This document shows positions 1 through 5,294 of a stretch of DNA of 5,294 bases, one piece after another. The notes below the pieces were generated by a model that saw nothing but the letters and a program-made list of their open reading frames with translations, ran no database searches and had not been told where the DNA came from. A program made the translations under genes and the position numbers. Within the stretch, counting starts at the first letter, position 1. Every line of letters starts with the position of its first letter. This stretch comes from Clostridia bacterium (GTDB lineage Bacteria > Bacillota > Clostridia > Saccharofermentanales > UBA5734), in contig RZZF01000142.1 of assembly GCA_009929975.1 (NCBI GenBank), forward strand, positions 1-5,294, in the 5' to 3' direction.

Positions 1-35
1 TCATAACGGTGACGCCGCTTTGAGGCCGTAACAAA

Positions 36-64
36 CTCACAAAACCATGAATAACTGCTATACT
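36..64 (+). promoter_or_regulatory. Candidate extended -10 promoter for the reductase-GH97 operon
   Basis: The hexamer TATACT at 59-64 is preceded by TGC at 56-58, giving the TGN extension of an extended -10 element. Seventeen bases upstream, CTCACA at 36-41 matches four of six positions of the sigma-70/sigma-A -35 consensus. Transcription would start near 71, leaving a leader of about 65 nt before the first gene. The -10 lies inside an imperfect 13-bp palindrome (58-70, CTATACTGAATAG), which could be an operator, but one such short match is weak evidence. It is the best promoter-like sequence I can see upstream of 136. Confidence 0.5.
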
Positions 65-75
65 GAATAGTGGAT

Positions 76-109
76 GACGGCCGGCCATCGGAGCAGGAGA
101 AAGGCCGTC
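76..109 (+). repeat. Inverted repeat in the 5' leader
   Basis: GACGGCC at 76-82 and GGCCGTC at 103-109 are perfect 7-bp inverted arms around a 20-nt interval. GGCCGGCC at 79-86 is itself palindromic, so the right arm could also pair with the inner GGCC at 83-86. No T-run follows, so it does not look like an intrinsic terminator. It lies between the candidate promoter and the start codon and could be an mRNA leader hairpin or a repressor operator. The structure is seen; any function is inferred. Confidence 0.4.
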
Positions 110-125
110 TGAACGAAGAATCAAT

Positions 126-131
126 GAAGGG
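126..131 (+). promoter_or_regulatory. Ribosome binding site of the aldo/keto reductase
   Basis: GAAGGG lies four bases before the ATG at 136 and ten bases before the in-frame ATG at 142. Neither spacing is ideal, so the site does not settle which start is used. Starting at 142 would give a protein beginning MTKN, which resembles the usual N-terminus of this family. Confidence 0.5.
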
Positions 132-135
132 ATGA

Positions 136-987
136 ATGACAATGACAAAAAACCTGAAATCAACAACACGCCTGAATGATGGTCATCTGATGCCCTGGCT
201 GGGGCTCGGTGTCTGGAAGGTTGAAGACCGCAAAACCTTGATCCAGGCCGTCCAGACAGCCCTGGATACCGGTTATATCAGTCTTGATACCGCGGCAGCT
301 TATCAGAATGAGGCGTTCGTCGGTGAGGCGATCAAATCCTCGGGGATCGCCCGCGAAAAACTCTTTGTGACCACCAAGCTGTGGAACCGCAACCAGATTA
401 AGGGATATGACGCGACCATCAAGGCCTGTAAGGAAAGTCTGCAGAAAATGCAGATGGACTATGTTGATCTTTATCTGATCCACTGGCCGGTGCCGAGCAA
501 GGACATGTATCCGGAAGCCTGGCAGGCACTGGTTGATCTGCAGAAACAGGGACTGGCACGTTCCATCGGCGTCAGCAATTTCCATCCGCATCATATTGAG
601 AAAATCATTGAGACGACCGGCGTGGTACCAGCCGTTAATCAAGTCGAACTGCATCCCTGGCTGAATCAGAAGGATCTGATCACCTACTGCCGCGATAAAG
701 CAATTCAGATTGAAGCCTACAGCCCGCTGATGGGGGGCCACCTGTCAGAAGAGCCCGCACTGGCAGCCATCGCCGAGCGCTGCGGTAAAACACCGGCTCA
801 GGTTGTCCTGCGCTGGCATCTGCAGAATGAGGTTGTGATCATCCCGAAATCGGTTCATGATCATCGCATCAGAGAAAACGCTGATCTGTTCGATTTTGAG
901 CTGACAACTGAGGACCTGCAGGCGATTGACCTGCTGAACCGTGATCACCGTTTTCTGCCCGACCCGGATCACATGGCCTTTTATTGA
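136..987 (+). CDS. NADPH-dependent aldo/keto reductase (AKR superfamily, 2,5-diketogluconate reductase-like)
   Basis: A cytosolic oxidoreductase of 283 residues, full length for bacterial AKR proteins of the 2,5-diketo-D-gluconate reductase/YvgN type, which reduce aldehydes and ketones with NADPH. The catalytic tetrad is complete: D51 and Y56 in the DTAAAYQNE motif, K81 in TTKLWN, H116 in LIHWP. GVSNF (145-149), QVELHP (169-174), AYSPL (194-198) and the cofactor-binding stretch IIPKSV (235-240) with R244 and N248 follow in the expected order. K238, S239 and R244 are placed to bind the 2'-phosphate, favouring NADPH. The residue usually Arg in GYR-x-IDTA is Ile (I48). No signal peptide or membrane segment is present. 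The start could be codon 3 (142) instead of 136. It is the first gene of a likely operon; the GH97 gene begins 32 bp after its stop, suggesting a sugar-derived carbonyl substrate. The family is very secure, but the substrate cannot be read from sequence. Confidence 0.95.
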   Translation: MTMTKNLKSTTRLNDGHLMPWLGLGVWKVEDRKTLIQAVQTALDTGYISLDTAAAYQNEAFVGEAIKSSGIAREKLFVTTKLWNRNQIKGYDATIKACKESLQKMQMDYVDLYLIHWPVPSKDMYPEAWQALVDLQKQGLARSIGVSNFHPHHIEKIIETTGVVPAVNQVELHPWLNQKDLITYCRDKAIQIEAYSPLMGGHLSEEPALAAIAERCGKTPAQVVLRWHLQNEVVIIPKSVHDHRIRENADLFDFELTTEDLQAIDLLNRDHRFLPDPDHMAFY

Positions 988-1006
988 TCTTCTTTCCGGC
1001 TCTTTG

Positions 1007-1012
1007 AGGAGG
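1007..1012 (+). promoter_or_regulatory. Strong ribosome binding site of the GH97 gene
   Basis: AGGAGG, a perfect core Shine-Dalgarno sequence, lies seven bases before the ATG at 1020. It fixes that start codon. The site falls in the 32-bp gap after the reductase stop, where I see no terminator, which supports co-transcription of the two genes. Confidence 0.85.
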
Positions 1013-1019
1013 ACGAACC

Positions 1020-2888
1020 ATGTCATTGCATAAACTCTATTCACCGAATGGACGGGTCCTGATGACGATTTCACTGGAATCCGGCGCGCTTTTCTTTGAA
1101 ACACGAAAAGATGGGATCCTGACCTGTGCCCACTCGCCGGTCGGCCTGGTGACGGATCGCTGTGCCTGGAATGGCGGCATGACTCTGGACAGCGAGACGC
1201 GGTCGACCATCGATCAGCGCTATCAGATCGCGGCCTTCAAAAAATCAGAGTGCCGTGACTACGCCAATACCATGACGCTGGTGCTGAACCGGGATGGACA
1301 GACCCTGCAGCTCGAGACGCGTGCTTATGACGACGGGGCCGCTTTGCGTCTCGTCGTACCGGGCCAGGAAGATATCACTATTTTGGATGAAACGACCGCT
1401 TTTTCAGTTCCCCAGGATGCCGGTCAATTGTATGCCCAGCGCTATTTGTTCACGTATGAGGACCACTATCATCCAGTTCCGCGTGAAGACCTGCACCAGA
1501 ACCCGTTGGCGTTCCCGATTCTTCTTGACGCGGGCCACGGGGTCTGGGCGCTCTATGCGGAAGCGGCCGTCTTTGGTGATTACGGCGGCGGACATTTGAT
1601 GTCTGAGCCGGAGCATCCCGGCCGGCTGATTGTCCGTCGATCACCCGACCTGCTCGGCCCGATCCAGACAGCGGAACCGCTGAAAACACCGTGGCGAGTG
1701 GTATTAATGGGTACGCTCGATGATATTGTCTCGTCGAATACGTTGGAAAACCTGAATCCGCCTTCGATCATCAGCGATCCGTCATTCATCAAACCCGGTC
1801 TTTGTGCCTGGAGCTGGATGACCGAGAACGCGTCCACGCGCGATATCGGGCGTATTCATAACTATGTCGATTATGCCGCCGCCATGGGATTTCCCTACTA
1901 TCTGGCAGACGGCGGGTGGCCGGGACATATTGATATCCCGGAGCTTGTCCGCTATGCAGCGGAGAGAAACGTCAGGATCTGGCTCTGGGAACATTCCGCT
2001 CATATGCGGGATCCGGCTGAAGCAGAAGAAAAAATGAGATTGTGGTCATCCTGGGGCGTCGTCGGCCTGAAAATCGACTTCTTTGAGTCAGATCGGCCTG
2101 AACGAATGGCGCAATACGACATGCTGGCTGAGAAGGCGGCCCGCTACCGGCTGATGCTCAACTTCCACGGAGCGACCAAGCCCGCGGGAGAAAGCCGGAC
2201 CTGGCCACATGTTCTGACCCGGGAAGGGGTCATGGGTGGGGAATATCTGCAGAATTTTTCCACCTATCTGCCGGGAGGACCGGACGCGGCGCATCACTGC
2301 ACCCTGCCGTTCACCCGGAATGCTGCCGGACCAATGGATTTCACTCCGGTTGTCTACAAAACCTATCTGACAGGAACAACGGACTGCCATCAGACCGCGC
2401 TCGCGGTTATTTTCCTCAGCTATATCCAGCATATCGGCGAATGCGCCGAAGTGATTCTCGACCACGCCACCCGGCCCTTCTTATCCGCTTTGCCGGCAGA
2501 CTGGGATGAAGGACATCTGCTCGAAGGTTATCCTGCCAGTCATGTCACGATGGCGCGGCGTAAAGGTGAGACCTGGTTCATCGGCGGGATTTGCGCACGC
2601 CGTGCCCGCAACGCGCGGGTCGATCTGTCTTTTCTCAGTGACGGAGACCATGAACTGACGCTTTACAGTGATGATCTCAGCGATCTCCAGCCATTTGACG
2701 CGGCTCATGGCGCTCTGCCGCCGCCGACCGAAGAGAATTGCCGCTGGATTGACCAGCAGATGCAGCGGCCGACCGCTCATCAGCATGATATTCACGCGGT
2801 GAACGTCACAACCCGGACGATTCGCCGTGGTGATGTGCTCACGATCCCGATGAGTGTCAATGGTGGATTTGTGATGATGATCCGCTGA
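1020..2888 (+). CDS. Glycoside hydrolase family 97, retaining (alpha-galactosidase-like) type, cytoplasmic
   Basis: Encodes 622 residues in the usual GH97 layout: N-terminal beta-sandwich (about 5-250, opening with SPNGRVLMTISLESG and SPVGLVTD), catalytic TIM barrel (about 255-520, entered through SFIKPG), and C-terminal beta-sandwich (about 520-622, ending GGFVMMIR). The barrel shows YLADGGW (294-300), GLKIDFF (349-355), NFHGATKPAG (381-390), TREGVMGGEY (400-409) and LPFTRNAAGPMDFTP (429-443). Known GH97 enzymes split into inverting alpha-glucosidases such as SusB and retaining alpha-galactosidases with an Asp nucleophile. Here D353 sits at the nucleophile position, G384 replaces the catalytic-base Glu of SusB, and E402 and E408 have the six-residue spacing of SusB Glu526 (calcium ligand) and Glu532 (acid). 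I therefore infer a retaining alpha-galactosidase or related alpha-glycosidase, with E408 as acid/base. No signal or lipoprotein peptide is present, unlike the Bacteroidota members, so the substrate must be imported. Residues about 555-592 look like an insertion. Family is secure; exact substrate is not. Confidence 0.93.
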   Translation: MSLHKLYSPNGRVLMTISLESGALFFETRKDGILTCAHSPVGLVTDRCAWNGGMTLDSETRSTIDQRYQIAAFKKSECRDYANTMTLVLNRDGQTLQLETRAYDDGAALRLVVPGQEDITILDETTAFSVPQDAGQLYAQRYLFTYEDHYHPVPREDLHQNPLAFPILLDAGHGVWALYAEAAVFGDYGGGHLMSEPEHPGRLIVRRSPDLLGPIQTAEPLKTPWRVVLMGTLDDIVSSNTLENLNPPSIISDPSFIKPGLCAWSWMTENASTRDIGRIHNYVDYAAAMGFPYYLADGGWPGHIDIPELVRYAAERNVRIWLWEHSAHMRDPAEAEEKMRLWSSWGVVGLKIDFFESDRPERMAQYDMLAEKAARYRLMLNFHGATKPAGESRTWPHVLTREGVMGGEYLQNFSTYLPGGPDAAHHCTLPFTRNAAGPMDFTPVVYKTYLTGTTDCHQTALAVIFLSYIQHIGECAEVILDHATRPFLSALPADWDEGHLLEGYPASHVTMARRKGETWFIGGICARRARNARVDLSFLSDGDHELTLYSDDLSDLQPFDAAHGALPPPTEENCRWIDQQMQRPTAHQHDIHAVNVTTRTIRRGDVLTIPMSVNGGFVMMIR

Positions 2889-2922
2889 TCGGCCAGCGAA
2901 GAAGCGCGGAAAACAGACGGAC

Positions 2923-2950
2923 AGAAGCCTGGGTGAACGCTCAGGCTTCT
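2923..2950 (+). terminator. Intrinsic terminator of the reductase-GH97 operon
   Basis: AGAAGCCTG (2923-2931) and CAGGCTTCT (2942-2950) are perfect 9-bp inverted arms. The stem extends inward by G-T, G-C and T-G pairs to 12 bp, closing on the four-base loop GAAC. A weak T-rich tail (TGTATTT) follows on the plus strand. It starts 35 bases past the GH97 stop and overlaps the last codons and stop of the convergent MATE gene (stop at 2941-2943). On the minus strand the stem has no immediate T-run, only TTTT about ten bases later, so termination in that direction would be weaker if it happens at all. Confidence 0.7.
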
Positions 2951-4305
2951 TGTATTTCAGGCAAATCCACCGGCAGGGACGGTTTTTGCTTGATCAGGAC
3001 CGCTTTTTCCCAGCGGCGTGACCGCCAGCGGCCAGCCATCAGCAGTCCCCGCAGCCATTCATCCGCGCATAGGGCGAGAAAAATACCGGGAACACCGAGA
3101 TGAAACACATTCGTCAGCAGATAGCCCAGTGGAATGCACAGCAAGAGGATGGAAGCGGCACTGTTGGCGATCGCCCAGCGCACATCACCCGTGATTCTGA
3201 CACAGGTTCCGATCACCAGATTCAAAGGACGGCCGAACTCAAGAACCAGATCAATCAGCAGGCACCAGAAAATCGTTGAAAGAATCGCCGGATTATCGGT
3301 AAAAAAGCCGAGAATCGGCCGCTGCAGCAAGAGCAGTACGAACATGACGGAAAGATTGAGCATCAGGGCCAGCCGGAACCCGCGAAAAGCGAAATGATAG
3401 GCATCATCAAACTGCCTGGCACCGGCCTTTCGTCCGACAATGATCTGAGAGCCCTGGCCGATTGAATAGCCGAGCAGCTGAACAAAGGCAATCAGGCTCT
3501 GTGCATAGGTATACGAGGCGATGGCAGTTGTTCCCAGCGGTGTAATAAATGAGACAAGACTGATCTGGGCGATGCTGTACGCCAGATTATCGCCGGCACC
3601 CGGTATTCCGATCGTCAGAATCTCCCGGATCATCGGCCAGGGCATCGGCCGGCGGATCCGCAGATTGATATGGTAGCGGGCCGCCAGAATGATCAGCGTA
3701 AGCGCTGCCGCTCCCTGCGAGAAGACCGTGCAGGCGGCGATTCCGCCTATGCCAAGATCCGGCAGCCCGAATGGACGGATCACAATGATGCTGTTGCCGA
3801 TCAGATTCAGCACGTTCATGCCGAGGAAAACCATCATCGGGGTTCTTGCCTGCCCATAGTTGCGCATGATGGCCCCGAGTGACAGATTGAGGCCTTGAAC
3901 CGCGGCAAAGCCGCCGATCAGGCAGAAATAAACCGCCGCATAGGAAAGGCTGGTACCGCTCAGCCCCATGATCTGCAAAATGGGCCGATGGAACACCAGG
4001 ACAATCAGGCCGGCGGAAAGGCCGATCACCAGATTGAGAAAGACTGCGACACCCGCAGCCGACTGGGCGCGTTCGCGCTGACCCGCTCCCAGATTCTGAG
4101 AAACAACCACCGTCATTCCCAGTGTGACAAAAAAGAACAGCATCTGGATGAAGTTCACCAGCTGATTGGAAACACCAATCGCGGCGACTGCTTCTTCACT
4201 ATAAAGGCTGATCAAGTAAATATTGACCATACCCATGGCTTTGGCCAGGAAATTTTCAACAAAAATCGGCCAGGCCAGATCTTTTAGACCCAGCTTCTCC
4301 TGCAT
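2941..4305 (-). CDS. MATE family efflux transporter
   Basis: An integral membrane protein of 454 residues, typical for MATE exporters, which expel cationic drugs and metabolites in exchange for Na+ or H+. Hydrophobic segments run through most of the protein, consistent with twelve membrane helices in two homologous halves (roughly 10-210 and 225-425). The halves repeat each other: VVVSQNLGAGQRERA (66-80) matches QIIVGRKAGARQFDD (287-301), and YGQARTPMM (150-158) corresponds to TGDVRWAIA (372-380). Other family features are P13 and E17 in the first helix, NVLNLIGNSIIV (164-175) and LGIGGIA (184-190). A basic cytoplasmic tail (RWRSRRWEK, 426-434) ends the protein. I chose the ATG at 4305 over the TTG one codon earlier because the GGAGGG site at 4317-4312 is six bases from the ATG but only three from the TTG. 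It lies 48 bp downstream of malQ on the same strand and may share its transcript. NorM and DinF are related members; I do not assign a symbol, and the exported substrate is unknown. Confidence 0.94.
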   Translation of the reverse strand: MQEKLGLKDLAWPIFVENFLAKAMGMVNIYLISLYSEEAVAAIGVSNQLVNFIQMLFFFVTLGMTVVVSQNLGAGQRERAQSAAGVAVFLNLVIGLSAGLIVLVFHRPILQIMGLSGTSLSYAAVYFCLIGGFAAVQGLNLSLGAIMRNYGQARTPMMVFLGMNVLNLIGNSIIVIRPFGLPDLGIGGIAACTVFSQGAAALTLIILAARYHINLRIRRPMPWPMIREILTIGIPGAGDNLAYSIAQISLVSFITPLGTTAIASYTYAQSLIAFVQLLGYSIGQGSQIIVGRKAGARQFDDAYHFAFRGFRLALMLNLSVMFVLLLLQRPILGFFTDNPAILSTIFWCLLIDLVLEFGRPLNLVIGTCVRITGDVRWAIANSAASILLLCIPLGYLLTNVFHLGVPGIFLALCADEWLRGLLMAGRWRSRRWEKAVLIKQKPSLPVDLPEIQEA

Positions 4306-4311
4306 CAAGCG

Positions 4312-4317
4312 CCCTCC
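4312..4317 (-). promoter_or_regulatory. Ribosome binding site fixing the MATE start
   Basis: Read on the minus strand this is GGAGGG, six bases before the ATG at 4305-4303 and three bases before the TTG at 4308-4306. The spacing favours the ATG, making the protein one residue shorter than the longest reading. The site is in the 48-bp gap after malQ; I see no hairpin with a T-run there. Confidence 0.75.
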
Positions 4318-4353
4318 ATATGACGAATTATGAGATGTTGATAAACAATCGGC

Positions 4354-5294
4354 TCAACGTTGGCAAACTCTATTCAGTGCCGCCAGCCATTCGCTATCGA
4401 GTCGGTCCAGCTGTTCTTGAGTGACCCTGAACCGCCAGTTCCCTTCAATCGTTCCCGGTGTATTGATCCGCCCTTCCGAGCCCAGACCGAGCAGATCCTG
4501 CAACGGAGCCACCACGAGATCGGCGACAGACTGCCAGAGCGTCCGGATCGCGCTGCGGCAAGCCGGACTTTCCGGTCCCTTCACGGTCTTATGTTCATCT
4601 TTCAGGCCGAAATAGTCACGTACCAGCTCCCATTCAGCATCTTCCGTCTGTTCCAGCCAGCCGCAAAGCGTGTTGTTGTCATGGGTTCCCGTATAAGCGA
4701 CACATTGTCGGACAAAACTGTGCGGGCGATCGGTCGAGTCGAAATATGGATCGAACGCGAACTGGAGCACTTTCATTCCGGGCAGGCCAGTCTCCTGCAA
4801 AAACAGGCGGACGTCATTGTTGATATCGCCGAGGTCCTCGGCAATGATCGGTGCCGATGGGAACGCGTCGAGAATGTAACGGAACAGCTTCATGGCAGGG
4901 CCTTTTTCCCAGACGCCATTACGGGCCGTCTTTTCACCAGCCGGAACTGCCCAGTATGACTCAAAACCCCGGAAATGATCGATTCTAACAAGGTCATAGA
5001 TCTCCAGTGCCGCTTGAATCCGCTTGATCCACCAGGCATAGCGGTCTTCTTCCAGACGGTCCCAGCGATAGAGCGGATTGCCCCAGAGCTGCCCGTCACT
5101 GGAAAAATAATCCGGCGGAACACCGGCAACACGGGTAAACTGCCGGTTTTCATCCATTTCGAAATAGTGCGGACTGGACCAGACTTCAGCACTGTCCGCC
5201 GCGACATAAATCGGCATATCACCGATGATATGAACGCCGAGCTCATGAATTTCCTTTTTCAGATTTTGCCACTGGCGGGTGAACTCATATTGGA
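4354..5294 (-). CDS. malQ: 4-alpha-glucanotransferase (amylomaltase, GH77), N-terminal part outside the window
   Basis: Cytoplasmic enzyme that transfers alpha-1,4-glucan segments between maltodextrins and releases glucose, in maltose/glycogen metabolism. The reading frame is open to the right edge: before the ATG codon at 5217 it continues as QYEFTRQW...HELGVHIIGD, typical internal MalQ sequence, so that ATG is not the start. About 312 residues are visible of the roughly 500 usual. Catalytic residues are all present: nucleophile Asp in RIDHFRGFESYW (codon 4980-4978), acid/base Glu in IIAEDLGDI (4839-4837), and stabilising Asp in TGTHDNNT (4680-4678). IPIYVA-like MPIYVAADSAEVW, WGNPLY, PGMKVLQFAF and INTPGTIEGNWRFR also match the family. 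The C-terminus is natural (TGA at 4356-4354) and nothing suggests decay. The MATE gene follows 48 bp downstream; genes upstream of malQ (transport, glycogen or regulatory) are not visible. Confidence 0.96.
   Translation of the reverse strand, partial: QYEFTRQWQNLKKEIHELGVHIIGDMPIYVAADSAEVWSSPHYFEMDENRQFTRVAGVPPDYFSSDGQLWGNPLYRWDRLEEDRYAWWIKRIQAALEIYDLVRIDHFRGFESYWAVPAGEKTARNGVWEKGPAMKLFRYILDAFPSAPIIAEDLGDINNDVRLFLQETGLPGMKVLQFAFDPYFDSTDRPHSFVRQCVAYTGTHDNNTLCGWLEQTEDAEWELVRDYFGLKDEHKTVKGPESPACRSAIRTLWQSVADLVVAPLQDLLGLGSEGRINTPGTIEGNWRFRVTQEQLDRLDSEWLAALNRVCQR

Noticed and set aside
10..23. cre-like sequence (CcpA site) TGACGCCGCTTTGA upstream of the candidate promoter
   Set aside because: It matches 8 of 11 defined positions of the TGWAANCGNTNWCA consensus but misses two of the A positions and the C in the right arm. 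One match at this level is expected by chance.
1..31. Possible tail of an upstream plus-strand gene ending at TAA 29-31 (reading HNGDAALRP)
   Set aside because: About ten codons are too few to identify a gene, and other frames also stop within this stretch. It cannot be supported from the window alone.
160..741. Minus-strand open frame of 193 codons inside the reductase gene
   Set aside because: It lies wholly antisense to a gene with a complete catalytic tetrad and has no recognisable domain. It is a shadow of the codon bias of the real gene.
3895..4287. Plus-strand open frame of 130 codons within the MATE gene
   Set aside because: Its translation is rich in charged, His and Gln residues, as expected of the reverse complement of membrane-helix codons. 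It has no convincing ribosome binding site or domain.
4325..4358. Possible separate promoter for the MATE gene (minus strand TTGAGC, CATAAT)
   Set aside because: The spacer is 19 bases and the hexamers are weak, so it is not distinguishable from AT-rich background in the short gap.
4355..4362. CAACGTTG palindrome at the malQ stop
   Set aside because: Eight bases without a loop or T-run cannot form a terminator, and such short palindromes are common.
4360..4959. Plus-strand open frame of 199 codons across malQ
   Set aside because: It is antisense to malQ, whose three catalytic motifs are clear in the opposite strand. The translation shows no family features.
5215..5217. ATG at 5217 as the malQ start
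   Set aside because: The frame stays open and MalQ-like to the window edge. A start here would remove the N-terminal part of the barrel, including the conserved sequence just before IPIYVA.

Overview
The window holds three complete genes and one gene cut by the right edge, in two convergent blocks. Base composition is moderately GC-rich. Shine-Dalgarno sites are strong and intergenic gaps short. The GH97 enzyme has no signal peptide, and the MalQ, MATE and aldo/keto reductase sequences look like those of Bacillota (Firmicutes). That host assignment is an inference from protein style and ribosome binding sites; there is no rRNA or other phylogenetic marker here.

Left block, plus strand (about 36-2950): a candidate extended -10 promoter and a leader with an inverted repeat precede an AKR-family aldo/keto reductase (136-987). 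After a 32-bp gap and a strong AGGAGG site comes a glycoside hydrolase family 97 enzyme (1020-2888). The pair reads as one transcription unit ending at a 12-bp hairpin at 2923-2950. The GH97 active site is of the retaining, alpha-galactosidase-like type: it has an Asp nucleophile (D353), a Glu acid/base candidate (E408), and Gly where the inverting SusB type has a catalytic Glu. Without a signal peptide it should act in the cytoplasm on imported alpha-glycosides.

Right block, minus strand (2941-5294): the 3' two thirds of malQ, encoding 4-alpha-glucanotransferase (GH77, all three catalytic carboxylates visible), followed 48 bp downstream by a MATE-family multidrug/organic-cation exporter. malQ runs off the right edge and its N-terminal part is outside the window. 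The two blocks converge, and the hairpin ending the left block overlaps the last codons of the MATE gene.

Together this is a small carbohydrate-utilisation neighbourhood: a cytoplasmic alpha-glycosidase with a reductase, and maltodextrin disproportionation, with an efflux pump alongside. I see no CRISPR array, tRNA, rRNA, insertion sequence, phage gene or toxin-antitoxin pair. Nothing amounts to a clearly undescribed system. The most unusual element is the reductase-GH97 pairing around a cytoplasmic retaining GH97.
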